Positions 23,424 to 35,708 of a stretch of 64,000 nucleotides of DNA are shown here, one piece after another. The stretch spans positions 992,001-1,056,000 of the forward strand of contig NW_026570242.1 of assembly GCF_019649055.1 (NCBI RefSeq), given 5' to 3'. Below the pieces are notes generated by a model that saw only the letters and a list, made by a program, of their open reading frames with translations, was not told the origin of the DNA and ran no database searches. This DNA is from Paramacrobiotus metropolitanus (lineage: Eukaryota > Tardigrada > Eutardigrada > Parachela > Macrobiotidae). Within the stretch, counting starts at the first letter, position 1. Every line of letters begins with the position of its first letter. A program made the position numbers and the translations under genes.

Positions 23424-26400
23424 TCAATAACCCCACAAGACGGCTGGGCACATCCGCTCCAGCAAACTTATCCTAGAGTGTGCGTTAAGGCCCCGGGCAC
23501 GAAATCGCCTGCGGTTAGCGGAAAGCTCCGTAGTCCAGTATCCATACCATTCTCTCAGTGGCGCAGCGCAAGAGTTTGACCGTATTGAACCATCAGCATG
23601 CTAACTATGTCTTCTCTAAGAATCCCAACAACTTATCATTCAAAGTCATAATGATGAATCTTCATCCAGTTAAACATAGCTCTTAATTACGTACCCTGTC
23701 TGAACCGTCCCCGTTGATCGATCCGAGTTTAATCGCTACAACCTCTCCCGGTCGTTCAGGAGAAAATCCTTGGTTTCGCCGGTTATTTTGGCCATATCCA
23801 GGTCTGCTTAACGGATAAGCTGCGTCGAATTCAAAAGTGGATGCCTAATTGAAAAATGGGGATACAAAATCAGTCGTACGTCTATGATAAACAGGCTAAG
23901 CCGCACCGACCATCTGCAGGGTCGCTGCAAATTTCTGATCAGCACTCAGCAGTATGCTATTTAAGTTAGGAATTGTAAAGACAAATGACTGCTTACCCTT
24001 TTTCGTTGTTTCCTTTCTTGTTCTAAAACTGCGTTCTGTTGTAATAAACTTTCAGGTTTCTTTGGCCGGCCTGGAGACGACTTCTCCTGCAACAATAAGG
24101 TGATGCATACAACTCATTTGAAACTAATTCATGTGGTTTTAGTAAATGTATTTGTTGCTCTGCTCAAATTACGTTATGGACGTCGGAGTCTGCATCTTTT
24201 TCTGCGATTTCCTCGTCTTCGTCCTCTTCATCATCATCTTCCGCGTCTTCCTTGGTGTTTACTGTATCTTCCTTTTTCACAACGGTTTCTATTTTTGTCT
24301 TTCTCTTTTTTTGTTTGCTGTTGACATCGGATGCCATTAAACCCTTCTGGGTTTTACCGCTGCGAAGCATGTTGACCTTTATGCCCTTATCGTGCTGTGT
24401 GCTCACCAGATCGTCATCCTCCTCGGCATCGTTGTTATTCTGATTCAGTCTTATCATCGCGTCTGGACCGATATTGATGTTAAGAGTCAGGAAATTTTTG
24501 ACATTTGGTTCGGACGACGATGCATCAGCTGAGGATCCACCAAACTGCACAGGTCGGTTATTTGTGCGAGAAGACAAAATTTTCACGTCTGATTGCTTAG
24601 GATAACGGAGGGGCCGTCTTTCCGTGATAGCCATCGCAGGCGGCAAGAAAGGGCCCAGAACAACTTCTTTCAGAAAGTTAATGTCCTCCTGCTTTAAAAT
24701 AACTATATAGTGCAAATAAAACGGGCGTTACTAAATGACTGAAACCCACATGAAGATACTTACTTGTGGAAATACTTTTCTGACCGATTTCACTTTTCTC
24801 GTTTCGCTCTGTCAAACAAATACTGCTGAGTGAACTGTGATATACTGTAATTCGTAGCTGCGAATGTAATATGATTTATATTTTGAGCAGAATTCTTACT
24901 GGTGGCTGGTCAAATAGTTTAGCCAGTTCATTGGCTACGGCCTCATCATCTTTGCTCGTTGTCTTATCCGAACGTTGTTTTTCCTTTTTTTCTACCGCAT
25001 CCGAATTATCAAAGTCCATTTCAGGGTGATATGCGGACTGTGAAGTCTCCTTTTTGGATGTATCGATAAACTGCATCTGATGCCTCTCTTCCTCTGTTGC
25101 GATATCAAGCAATACATTTTCTGCATTCTGAAAAGAGACATAAACGAATATGTTCTTGAATTTATAACAAGATTTTTCGTAGCTTTCAACCTTAGTAATC
25201 TCATATTCATTAAACATTATCAGTTTAGATCGTTTCTTTGTTTACTACTTAGGAAATTCTAAATGGACGCGCTTAACGCAAGAACAATTCGCTTCGCTGT
25301 TAAATTTTTCGGACAGTGTATTACTACTGTAAATACTTTGTAGGCTACAAATTCATTGTTGTTGATAAAAATTATTTGGGTATCGATAGTTTTATACGCA
25401 GAGTCGAATGGGTAGTTATCGCATCGGATCAGTGTTATCTTAACAGATTTTGCGACGTAAACAAGCATTACTGCGACTATGTCCCGTTGGTGATGCGATA
25501 TTACTCTTTTGCATCTGCTGTTCCTTGTGAAACCTGCACAGTCACTCTCATCGTCAGACATCCGTTTTATTACGTAAATCAACTTCGAATATATTCATTT
25601 CTAAGCAGGAATAGGAGAAGAGTCAAGTTGCAAGACGGGTAAAAAATTCCTGAGAAAAAATTGAAATGAGAATGTATAGCCAATCAAAGATTATGTTTAG
25701 TGTGCGATAACAAAGGTCCCATTCTACAGATGCAGGTTATTTAGTTGCGCACCTCCGTATCATCTTCCTCTGCAGCCGCTTCTGCTTCGGTTTCCACTTC
25801 ATTCATATCTTCACTGTCATCGCTTTCGTCATCCATTTCAGCTTGACCACTGGACAATTGTTCGGTATCTTCATCCTCTGCGTTATCCAACTGCTCCGCG
25901 TTTTGGAACGATTCGTCCTGACTGTCCATCTGTGTATCATCGTTTACTTCCTCATCCAACTGAATTCCATCTTTCTCTTCATCGACAATATTTTTAAAGC
26001 GGTCAACCAGTTGGCCCGGCCACTAGAACATGTTTGAGCTGCTACCCAGGCAGTAAGCAATGTACAGTGAAACCTGTCTTTTACAGTACATACACCGGTA
26101 AATACATACACCTGGAAATTATATACGCGGAAAGTTTAACCGGCGCGTCCCATAGACTGTAATATACTGTAACTCTGTGTAATACATACACCTAATTGTA
26201 AATAATACATACGGTTTTGCTCTAACCGAAGGTGTATTAATTTTAGTAAACAGGTTTCACTGTAATACGTTCTAACTTACGACCAGTAACGAATAATCTC
26301 TGCCTAATGAAAACATTAAAATGTATATACTGTTGATTTACGCACCTGCGCTTTGGAGTTATCATGTTGCTTCTTCGTCAAGTCATCGGAGTCAAACTGC

Positions 26401-29358
26401 ACGGCCTTTTTCTCCTTTCTCTTTTTGCTAAAGGAATCGCTTCTGTACGGTTCACTTCGCAATTGACCGGGCACTTGGAATTGTTCGGCATTATTACTGT
26501 CATCGGTATTATAATCGTCATCCTGGAACTGTTGGGAGGCGGCTGCGGTGTCGTCTTCATTAATACTTCGCTTTTTCCTTCGTAAAGAGTTTCCCTCTTC
26601 CAGGTTGTCGAACATTTCCTGCATCAAAACCTGGTCTTTCTGTGCCTGCTCTGATCGCGCTCTATGCTTTGCTGCTGCTTCGGCTGCTTTCTTAAGTTTT
26701 TCGTGTCTTTGCTTCAGCAGGGCGATGTTTTCCATTGACGTCATTCGCTGGTCAGCTTCGTGAGCATACGGTATTGCTCGTTTTTTCCGATCAAGATTAT
26801 AGACTAAGAGATCTGCAGTATCCTCTTCTACAGAGCGTCAGAAAAGTTACAAAAAAAGCGATATGGCGACAGAATAATATACCAACCATTGAAATACCAT
26901 AAATTTTGTAATACATAAACTCTTACACATAAATTGAATGTTACTGAACTTTCGCAAAGAAAATTGAGATTTATGCAAATATAATGATTAGCTTGTAATC
27001 CTAATAATATATAATAAAAATGCTTACCATTAGTATCACCTAATTATCGCATACGTACGCACCATTCCAACCAGAACGTTCCAACTTTGCCGCATAGTTC
27101 ATTTTGTAATCCTAATAAAACAGCGACAAAAGCTACTTACTGCAAATTGAATCGGTAGGTTGATTTGTTAGCATAACAGGCAGATTAATACCCCATATAT
27201 ATGAAAGAAAACGCATCTCAGATTTTTCGACCGGAGCGCAGTGAAGTTCCTCTCATTCAAATAGAATCAAAAGTGTCTTTCTGTCTGTTACGAAAGTGGA
27301 AATTCCATCACTTTGGGAAAGACGTCTGTTAGATAAATGTATGGAAAAAAAACTTTGCTCATTGATATAGGCACTTCTGGACAATGTAGGTTGGCATGTA
27401 CAAAAGGTCAACGTTGACCATTCACTAGTTGCGCTCCCGTCTACTAATGCATTTAAACTTGCACTTTCTTTTTTAACACTAGCTTGTCTGTTGATTCGAA
27501 GCCGGCACTTACATTTTTCTGGTCGTTCAGAGTTTTCTTTACAGAATTGCGCTGGAAAAAGGAACATTTGCGCTTACTATTCCGGTATCTCGTCAACAAG
27601 AGCATGGAAGAGAGAATAAAGATTTATATAATAAGCAACCATATCTATTACTGGAATCTTAAAACTGAAACGACAATATACAGATCGTATTCTTTTCATA
27701 CATATTTCTTTCGCAAAGACAGTGTATATAGTTTTTGTTTACCTTAACTTTCCCGTTGACAGCAGGAACTGCTCTTGCAAAACGCTCTCGAGCTATAGGA
27801 GGATCAGTTGCACCATTCCAAACAAGAGCGGGCGCATGTGACAACGGCCTGACAGTTTGGTGTTGTGTATTGTTTGGCTGGAGAGAACGCAGAAATGAAT
27901 CCGTATGTGTCCCATAATCATACGTATGCGAAGCATTAGCATCTGAGCTTTTAAAACTGGAATCTTTCGCAAATGACATGTTAGCGGCCGGCGACAGAAT
28001 GCCTTCGTAAGGGAAACGAGGAAAGGCTTCTTCCGATCCATCGACAGGATGCTGCTCCCGCAAAGGTTTCCGCATTTCTTTGTGATGATGCTTGTGTCCT
28101 CGCCCTGGATGCTTGGGTTTCTTGGGCTTTCGGTAATCAGTGTCTGCAAGCAGACCATCACTGGCAAATCTGGTTAAAATTGCAGCATGTTATATTGCAG
28201 TAATCCAGCTGAATTTGGTACATACTGTCTTCAGGGTCATACCTCGGCCAGAATGCTTCTAGTTCAGGATACCGCGGTACAAAGGGTTCACCACCTAAAT
28301 ACCGGTACGCATCACTTACAACGGGAATAATGTTTCGACCCTCTGCAATGTTCATCTACAGCACTGATGTGTGCAACTGATTACCGTAAGTGTATTCTTC
28401 TCCTCCCCAAATTAAATAGTCAGGATCTGGAGCGTAACGTACCTGGAAAATGCAAACATTATCAAAATAGTTACAATATTTTTACCAAACTCTTGCGAAC
28501 GATGGTTTTCATGTTTTCATGTGCTCATTTTTGGAGCATAATGATTTGCCACAAATAAGGTGAGGGAGACTGCTTTCAAAGATCTACCATGACGTTATCA
28601 AACAGCCGTTTCATCGCGTTCAATAATGAGTATGCCAAAGCCGCGTTATCGTCACGGTAGGCAACCACAGGCTGCTTCCGGTCCACCGGCTCGAATGAGT
28701 CCAGATTAGGATAATCTGTTTCCTTGTCTGCTTTTGTCGCTGATGATGTTGCTTCAGCTGTTAGCTTCTCGCTGAGAGAAACGTCAAAACTGGATACTTT
28801 TTCGGTGCTCTACAAAGCACGTACCAAATTCCAGTACGAAAGAAATGAAAACATGGCTTAGTAAATTATCATGTCTTTATTTTAACTTTGTTATTATATA
28901 ATTAGACCTTATCAGATCGTTAAACCAAATGTTTGAAAAGGTCGTATGTATAATGTATACATTATAACTATTGTAATTTTACTGTAAATAAAGGTTATCC
29001 GGCGGCTTGATTGCTCAGAATTCGAAACAGATAAAACCCTAATTTCGAGCAGAAATAGATTAAAAATCACCTGGGGTTTTTCGGGTTTTAAATCAGTTTC
29101 ATCATGAAGCGTACTGTTGCATACTTTAAAGGCTCCCGATAAAAAATCCAGTCCAAATCCAATAAAGATCAGGAATAACCATAAAAGGGTCACGAGGGTA
29201 ATGCCTAAGGCCACCTGACGGGAGCATAATCGCCCTTTTTTGTATGTTTTATTTTTACGCTTTTCCGGTACAGAAGAAAATTCAATAATGTGACCCTCCT
29301 GCAAGTCGTCAGCTAGTAATAAGTTCTTCGTTTCGGCCGACTGCGCCATATCTGACAT
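23424..29358 (-). CDS. Large type II membrane protein, no known family
   Basis: Thirteen exons join in phase to 1020 residues: 29358-29071, 28809-28588, 28442-28385, 28342-28222, 28169-27743, 27551-27513, 26822-26346, 26022-25753, 25127-24900, 24688-24173, 24086-23997, 23844-23695 and 23600-23424. A 48-residue cytosolic N-terminus precedes one membrane helix at about residues 49-70 (LGITLVTLLWLFLIFIGFGL), preceded by Lys/Arg. That predicts a signal anchor with about 950 residues outside or in the lumen. The ectodomain starts with a Tyr/Pro-rich segment (PDPDYLIWGGEEYTY; GGEPFVPRYPELEAFWPRYD) and continues with long Lys/Glu/Asp-rich disordered regions and acidic runs (EDDDEEDEDEE). Polybasic dibasic-type sites occur (DRKKRAIP; RRKKRSINED) that could be convertase sites. 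The C-terminus is Arg-rich with REWYGYWTTELSANRRRF. I recognise no domain. Low-complexity charge in an ectodomain is unusual; an alternative is that two genes are joined. Confidence 0.66.
26065..26262. repeat. 198-bp MITE with TA target duplication, intronic
   Basis: The ends CAGTGAAACCTG and CAGGTTTCACTG are perfect inverted repeats, each flanked by TA (26063-26064 and 26263-26264), as expected for a Tc1/mariner-like or pogo-like non-autonomous element. The interior carries repeats of the word AATACATACACC. It lies in an intron of the type II membrane protein gene between the exons ending 26346 and starting 26022. Confidence 0.82.
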
Positions 29359-29403
29359 TTTGCAGTCAAATGGTCGGTCCTCACAATCCGCAATTTTGCT
29401 CAC

Positions 29404-29735
29404 AGTATCAAAATTCTTTCTTCATGAAATGTCAAATAATGTTTTAAAATAATAAATAAGTACTGACTGCACACTGCAAGACGTTTCGAACTATACTTGC
29501 ATACATCTTCCTAGTATTATTAATTTGGTTTTTGTGTTTAATAGAGTCAGATTCCGGCACATATTGTACAATCCATTCATTTGTGTTATGAATGGTATAT
29601 ATTGTGCAAAACAATTTAGCACGCTACCCCTGGCAACCAGGCTAGCTACAAACCACGGGCACGGATAACTTCGTATTTCAATGGTCAGACTCCAGAAATG
29701 TGTACCCGTACTGTACCACTGTACCTCCAGAAATT
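29404..29735. other. Spacer between the membrane-protein gene and the repeat cluster
   Basis: Probable promoter side of the minus-strand gene. Contains a CATTCATTTGTGTTATGAATGG imperfect hairpin near 29573. No exon seen. Confidence 0.4.
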
Positions 29736-30354
29736 GTTATATGAATACTAAACATCTCTAGCAGGTGTTCGGCCTCTCTTCGTTGTCCCGAGTGATCTCA
29801 GCTCCTACTGAACCAATTTTCTTGATTTAAAATATTCTAGAATCTATTCAGGGCGGTGGGTGTTGTGCGGCTAATGACCTTTTGCTGTTGTGAAATTCCT
29901 AAGGACAGTGGTCAGTCAAAAGCTTGTTACCATGGATGCCATAGGGTTAATATGAGCTTGTCTGTTACCACGGGCATGTTATACTGTAATTCATCATGCA
30001 TATTGTACGTACTGCACTTGCACAAGAAACAACTTTGGCTTCGCCTCTGCGCTTCTTGTGGTTAACCGACGGAAAACCTGCATTAATAATTATTTCAATC
30101 AGTTCATAATTTGATATAGTGTCCTTTTAGATTTTGATGAGGTCTGAAATAAGTCGAAAACACATCACCCTTTTCTAGTATTTCACTTTGTCACTGTCGC
30201 ACCTTGGGGCCCAGTGCCCTGAGCTGTAGCAACAGTTCGGTAAATCACTCACCTAAAGCAACCCAGTTAACTAAACAGTAATACTACGACCTACCAAAAA
30301 TCCTAACTCACTTATTTTCAGTACGCAGTACCTCGTCGTTAGCCAATTTTCATC
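29736..30354. repeat. Cluster unit A1 (GGTTATATGAATAC family)
   Basis: Begins GTTATATGAATACTAAAC. Nearly collinear with unit A2 at 35088-35708, sharing CATCTCTAGCAGGTGTTCGG, TTACCATGGATGCCATAGGG, TTTGGCTTCGCCTCTG and the tail AAAATCCTAACTCACTTATTTT. Non-coding. Confidence 0.75.
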
Positions 30355-30959
30355 CGGCGCGAATGTTCTTACGTTATTGCGCCATCGATACGCCCCAAAA
30401 GGGAAGGAGTAGCCCCAAAAAACAAATTGTTGCCATGGGCCCCCATAGACATACATGGTAAATGCATTGTCTGTTCGCGGACCGTTCGGAAAAACCGAGA
30501 CAGATCGCGGCCTTCGGCATCGGCACGTTACAAAGTAGAGTATTGAAAATTTAAGAAACATGCGCAAAAATTAATCGCAGTCAATCCCACCAGCGTGATC
30601 AATATACCTGTATCCTTTTATATACGATATTTCATAGAAATCTTAAGTTTCTTAGGTTTCCTTAGGTTTCAAGAAACCTAAGAAACTTAAGGTTTTCTTA
30701 GGTTTTTTTTAGGTATTCTCAGGCTTCTTAGGTATTCTTAGGCTTTCTTTGGTTTCTCAGGTTTCTTGGGTTTTTCAGATTTCTTTGTTTCCTAGTTTTC
30801 TTAGGTTTCTTTGTCTTTCTTAGGGTGTCTCAAGTTTTCTTAGAATTTCTTTTCTTAAATATCGTTGTTTTCTTAGCGGCTGGGACCAATGCGATCAGCC
30901 GTTTCGAAGCGTGCATTTCGTAACAAACTTGCGCCGCAAAAGTTTGTGTACAGATGTAG
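30355..30959. repeat. Cluster unit C0, 5'-truncated palindromic element
   Basis: Collinear with C6 (36053-36718) from GGCGCGAATGTTCTTACG onward, through ATTGCGCCATCGATACGCCC and a TTTCTTAGG minisatellite, to the terminus ACAGATGTAG. It lacks the left terminus CTACATCCGTAAC. Confidence 0.72.
30640..30870. repeat. Degenerate TTTCTTAGG minisatellite in C0
   Basis: About 25 degenerate copies of a 9-bp TTTCTTAGG/TTTCTTAGA unit with scattered length variants. It sits inside a palindromic element. Confidence 0.85.
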
Positions 30960-30971
30960 ATCCCGTAACCT

Positions 30972-31773
30972 GGTTATATGAATACTGTACATCTCTTGCA
31001 GGTTTTCGGCCTCTCCTCTTTGTTACCTATGTTCTCGGCTTCCACTGAGCCGATTTTGCAGCTTTAAATTTTCACAGAATCTTTTCAAAACGTAGAGTAA
31101 CACAAAGCTGGTGGTTTTTCTACTCTCACAAGTAGAATAAGCCCAGTGGTCACTCAAAGGCTTGTTGCCATGGATGCCATAGGGGTAACATGCGCTTGTG
31201 TTTCACCACGGGCAAATTAGGGTTAAACAAGAAACAGCTTTGGCTTCGCCTCTGCGTTTTTTGTGGACTACATACCGAGTGAACGAATGATTCAGTCAGT
31301 TTTAAAATAAAATGGAAACTAGCAGCCGGGGAACAAACGAAACAAATTTTAATGGCGAAAAGTCAACATTTAAAGAACCAGGCATCAGATATTGGCCTAA
31401 TCGACCTCAACTCATAAGAAAAAGTGCAAGCTGCTAACGTAATATATAATGCCAGTAAACGTCAGCTTGTTGACTGGTCAATAATTTTATTGCAGAAACA
31501 GGAAAATTTTCAGCTGATACAAACTTAGAGCATTCCCTGTCACCAGTTAAATCTAATAAACCGAAGGCGATCTGTTGTCTTATACTCGTATTAAAATTGA
31601 ATGGTTTCAAACAAATTCATATCTTTAATAAATACTGCTTCCTCGAATACAGGCATAACTGTTAACTATGAAATCATAACTACTGTCTCCACGAACACAC
31701 TGCAACGTTTGAATTTTAAGCAAGCGTATTTGCCCAGTCGTAAGCCAATATTCATCCGTGCTCAGCTTGTTAA
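30972..31773. repeat. Cluster unit B1 (empty-site copy)
   Basis: Begins GGTTATATGAATACTGTAC, with landmarks TTGCAGGTTTTCGGCCTC, GCCATGGATGCCATAGG and TTTGGCTTCGCCTCTGCG. It ends GCCAATATTCATCCGTGCTC just before unit C1. It is the uninterrupted counterpart of B2, which carries an inserted MITE at the same GTAC. Confidence 0.78.
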
Positions 31774-32099
31774 CTACATCCGTAACAACCGTGACAGAGT
31801 AAGGTTAAAAAACCTATGTTTGGGAGAACGGGTAGGCCGATTTCAACGCGGTCAAGTGCGCCAGAACCGCTGCAACGACGCGGTGGATGTTACGCTATTA
31901 CCGAGACGATGCGTCCCTAGGGGAAAAAAGGGGGCCGGAAAGGAAAGTTGTTACCATGGGCCTCCATAGACATACATGGACAAGTTGTTCCCATGTGCGT
32001 AAATGACACTACACGCCTCGGCCAGCGGCCTCGATGCGAACAAAAACAAAATTAATTAATCACCAAAAGCCGACGCCGAAAAATTGGTTACGGATGTAG
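31774..32099. repeat. Palindromic unit C1 (short form)
   Basis: Bounded by CTACATCCGTAAC and its complement GTTACGGATGTAG. Contains ACGGGTAGGCCGATTTCAAC and CCATGGGCCTCCATAGACAT. A 122-codon frame overlaps it but is not supported as a gene. Confidence 0.8.
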
Positions 32100-32118
32100 T
32101 CCTCCCTAAACTGGTTAT

Positions 32119-32666
32119 CTACATCCGTAACCTCTTATACAAGCTAAGCAGACGACCACGATGATCCGGCGAACGGATGGTCCGATTTTGACGCGGTAAA
32201 GTGCGCCGGAATCGTCGCAACGTCGCGAGTGACATAGGGACACTGCAAATATTGTGCGCCTCAAGAGGGCAAGACAGCCCCCAAAAAACGACTTGTTGCT
32301 ATGGGCCTCCACAGACATACATGAGCTAACGCAGAGCGACAAAGACAAATCGCGTCTTTCGGCCTCGCTTCGCTAACAATTCATGCAAAAATTGTAAATG
32401 CGTGACAAAATAACAGGATAAAGAACCTGGCGTTTAAAATTACCTATTCCTCTTATGGTTCTGTTTACTAAGCTTACGTATATTTTTTCGGACTCTTAGA
32501 TTTCCTTGATTTCTTAGGTTTCTTAGGTTTCTTAAGTTTCTTAGGTTTCTTAGGTTTCTTAGGTTTCTTAGGTTTATTATATTTTCAGTTTTCTTGAGCG
32601 GCCGGAATTAAGCTATGTCGAAAGTTTGGAACTAATATGCGGTACAAAAGTCGTGTACGGATGTAG
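32119..32666. repeat. Palindromic unit C2 (long form)
   Basis: Bounded by CTACATCCGTAAC and GTGTACGGATGTAG. Very similar to C3: AAGCAGACGACCACGATGAT and AAGAGGGCAAGACAGCCCCC occur in both. Contains a TTTCTTAGG minisatellite. Confidence 0.8.
32510..32585. repeat. TTTCTTAGG minisatellite in C2
   Basis: About eight near-perfect 9-bp units, more regular than in C0 or C3. Confidence 0.88.
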
Positions 32667-32676
32667 ATCCCGTAAA

Positions 32677-33339
32677 CTACATCCTTAACCTCTTATACAT
32701 GCTAAGCAGACGACCACGATGATCGGGCGAACGGATGGTCCGATTTTGACACGGTAAAGTGCGCCGGAATCGTCGCAACGTTGCGAGTGACATAGGGACA
32801 CTGCGAATATTGTGCGCCTCAAGAGGGCAAGACAGCCCCCAAAAAACGCCTTGTTGCTATGGGCCTCCATAGACATACATGAGCTAACGCAGAGCGACAA
32901 AGACAAATCGCGCCTTTCGGCCTCGCTTCGCTAACAGTTCATGCAACAATTGTAAATGCGCAACAAAATAACATTATGAGCCTGGCGTTTCAAAATACCT
33001 AATCATCTTAGGTTATGTTTACTAAGCTTTCTTAAAGGCTTTCGGATTCCTTGATTTCTTAGGTTTCTTAGGTTTCTTAGGTTTGTTAGGTTTCTTAGGT
33101 TTCTTAGGTTTCTTAGATTTCTTAGGTTCCTTGGGTTTCTTAGGTTTGGATTTCTTAGGTTTCTTTGGTTTCTTAGGCTTCTTAGGTCTCTTAGGTTCCT
33201 TATGAGGATTCTTAGGGTTTCTTATGTTTCTTAGGTTTCCTCAAATTTATTATATCTTCAGTTTTCTTGAGCGGCCGGAATTAAGCTAGGGCGAAAGTTC
33301 GAAACTAATATGCGGCACGAAAGTCATGTACGGATGTAG
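32677..33339. repeat. Palindromic unit C3 (long form)
   Basis: Bounded by CTACATCCTTAAC and TGTACGGATGTAG, and near-identical to C2 across its first 300 nt, so the two form a direct tandem duplication with divergent minisatellite lengths. Confidence 0.8.
33045..33250. repeat. TTTCTTAGG minisatellite in C3
   Basis: About twenty units of TTTCTTAGG with point and length variants. The longest regular array of this repeat in the window. Confidence 0.88.
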
Positions 33340-33351
33340 ATCCCGTAAACT

Positions 33352-34754
33352 GGTTATATGAATACTGTACGAGGAGGAGTTACCTTGGCCCGATCAAAGG
33401 CATATTCGCGACCATAAACCGATCACTGTGCCCGTGTTGTACACGCTGAGCCACGTGGTTGTGAAACACGGCTGGCCGCCCAACGATGGCAGCATACAGG
33501 AGTCAGCAGCACGCACATCTGTTGATCATTCACACTTTTAAACCGTGCTATTGCACTCTTTTTTAAACTTTCCAAATTTCAACCAATGTTTCAAAATATT
33601 AAGAAAGCACGAATTTTTAGGCAATTTGTTAGGAGCTATTCCATTGTAGACCAAGGAACTTTAAGATGGCGGACTTTTTCGTAGACATAGCATAGGACTT
33701 CAATCAACAGTCAATAAAGAGGCTGCATTTACGAAAGCCTCACGTGATCCTCGTGCTAGAAGAAAAAATACCTGTAGTGTCTCCTTTTCTTTCCAAATTT
33801 TGGAATATTTAGTTGAAAAGTTTCAAAAGAGACAAAGAAAAGGGGGGCGTTCGAATTGGATAATGGCTGATTAAATTGTTTACGTGCTGTTTCTTGCAGC
33901 TGCCGTCGCTGGGTGGTAAGCCGTGTTGAGCACACATGAAAGCAGTGATCGGTTTACGGTCGTGCTTATGTCTCTGATCGGGCCAAGGTAGCTCCTCCTC
34001 GTACATCTCTTGCAGGTTTTCGGCCTCTCCTCTTTGTTACCTATGTTCTCGGCTTCCACTGAGCCGATTTTGCAGCTTTAAATTTTCACAGAATCTTTTC
34101 AAAACGTAGAGTAACACAAAGCTAGTGGTTTTTCTACTCTCACAAGTAGAATAAGCCCAGTGGTCACTCAAAGGCTTGTTGCCATGGATGCCATAGGGCT
34201 AACATGCGCTTGTTTTCACCACGGGCAAATTAGTGTTTAACAACAAACAGCTTTGGCTTCGCCTCTGCGTTTTTTGTGGATCACATACCGAGTGAAGGAA
34301 TGATTTAGTTAGTTTTAAAATAAAACGAAAGCTAGCAGGGGAGGCACAAACGAAAGAAACTTTAATGGCGGAAAGTCAACATCTGAAGAACCTCGCATCA
34401 GATACTGTATATAATGCCAGTAAACGTCCGCTTGTTGACTGGTCACCAATCTAAATGCAGAAACAGGAAAAATTTCAGCCGATACCAACGCAAGTTGACC
34501 GCAAAGCATTCCCTGTCACCAGTTAAATCTAATAAACCTAAGGCGATCTGCTGTCTTAAACTCGTATTGAAAATAACCGGTTTCAAACAAATTCATACCT
34601 GCTGTTAAATAACTACTGCTTCCTCGAATACAGGCATAACTACTAACTATGAAATCATAACTACTGTCTCCTCGAACACACTGCAACTTTTGAATTTTAA
34701 ACAAGTGTATTTGCCCAGTCGTAAGCCAATATTCATCCGTGCTCAGCTTGTTAA
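33352..34754. repeat. Cluster unit B2, interrupted by a MITE
   Basis: Collinear with B1 once the 630-bp insertion at 33371-34000 is removed. It starts GGTTATATGAATACTGTAC and, after the insertion, resumes with ATCTCTTGCAGGTTTTCGG. It ends at the left terminus of C4. Confidence 0.8.
33371..34000. mobile_element. 630-bp MITE nested in B2
   Basis: Terminal inverted repeats of about 60 bp: the left starts GAGGAGGAGTTACCTTGG and the right ends CCAAGGTAGCTCCTCCTC. Flanked on both sides by GTAC (33367-33370 and 34001-34004). The uninterrupted B1 copy has a single GTAC at 30987-30990, so the insertion site is directly visible. Equivalently, this is a TA duplication with TIRs beginning CGAGGAGG. No transposase frame; non-autonomous. 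Confidence 0.9.
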
Positions 34755-35074
34755 CTACATTCGTAACAACCGTGACGGCATAAGGTAAAAAAACCTATGT
34801 TTGAGAGAACGGGTAGGCCGATTTCAACGCGGTCAAGTGCGCCGGAACCGCTGCAACGACGCGGTGGATGTTACGCTATTACCGAGTCGATGTGCCTCGA
34901 GGGGAAGAAAGGGGACCGGAAAAGAAAGTTGTAACCATGGGCCTCCATAGACTACATGGACAAGTTGATCCCATGTGCGTAAATTACACGACACGCCTCG
35001 GCCACCGGCCTCGATGCGAACAAAAATATAAATTGCTCAAAAAGCCGACGCCGATAAACTGGTTACGGATGTAG
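34755..35074. repeat. Palindromic unit C4 (short form)
   Basis: Bounded by CTACATTCGTAAC and GGTTACGGATGTAG. Collinear with C1 and C5. Confidence 0.8.
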
Positions 35075-35087
35075 TCCTCCGTAAACT

Positions 35088-35708
35088 GGTTATATGAATA
35101 CTAAACATCTCTAGCAGGTGTTCGGCCTCTCTTCATTGTCCCGGGTGATCTCAGCTCCTGATAAACCGATTTTCATGCTTTAAAATATTCTATAATCCTT
35201 TCAGGGCGGTGGGTGTTGTGAGACTAACGACCTTTTGCTGTTTTAAGAATTCTCAGGCCGGTGGTCACTCAAAACCTTGTTACCATGGATGCCATAGGGC
35301 TAACATGAGCTGGCCTGTTACCACGGGCACGTCATACCGCACTTGCACAAAAAAAGTTTGGCTTCGCCTCTGTGTTGCTTGTGGTTAACCGACGGAAACC
35401 GCTTATTTCAATCAGTCCATAATTTGATATTGGATCTTTTTAGATTTTGGTAAGATCTGAAATGAAGTCGAAAAGCACATTACCGTTTTCTAGTATTTCA
35501 CTTGATTCACTATCGCACCTTGCGGCCCAGTGCACTGAGCTGCATCAGCAGTTCGGTCAATCTCTCACATAATTTTAGCAGCCCAGTTCACTAAACAGTA
35601 CGCATTACTACGACGTAATTTTACGACTTCGAGTAACAAAAAATCCTAACTCACTTATTTTACAGTACCTAGTCGTAAGCCAATATTCATCCGTGCTCAG
35701 CTTGTTAA
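35088..35708. repeat. Cluster unit A2
   Basis: Begins GGTTATATGAATACTAAAC. Collinear with A1 (29736-30354) but retains the GCCAATATTCATCCGTGC end that A1 has lost. Confidence 0.75.

Noticed and set aside
31601-31969. A 122-residue + strand protein
   Set aside because: It crosses the boundary of repeat units B1 and C1; not a conserved frame in B2/C4.
32115-32906. Two near-identical minus-strand frames (MSLSLCVSSCMS...) as a small gene family
   Set aside because: They are frames through repeat units C2 and C3, have no start context or homologue, and exist only because the units are duplicated.
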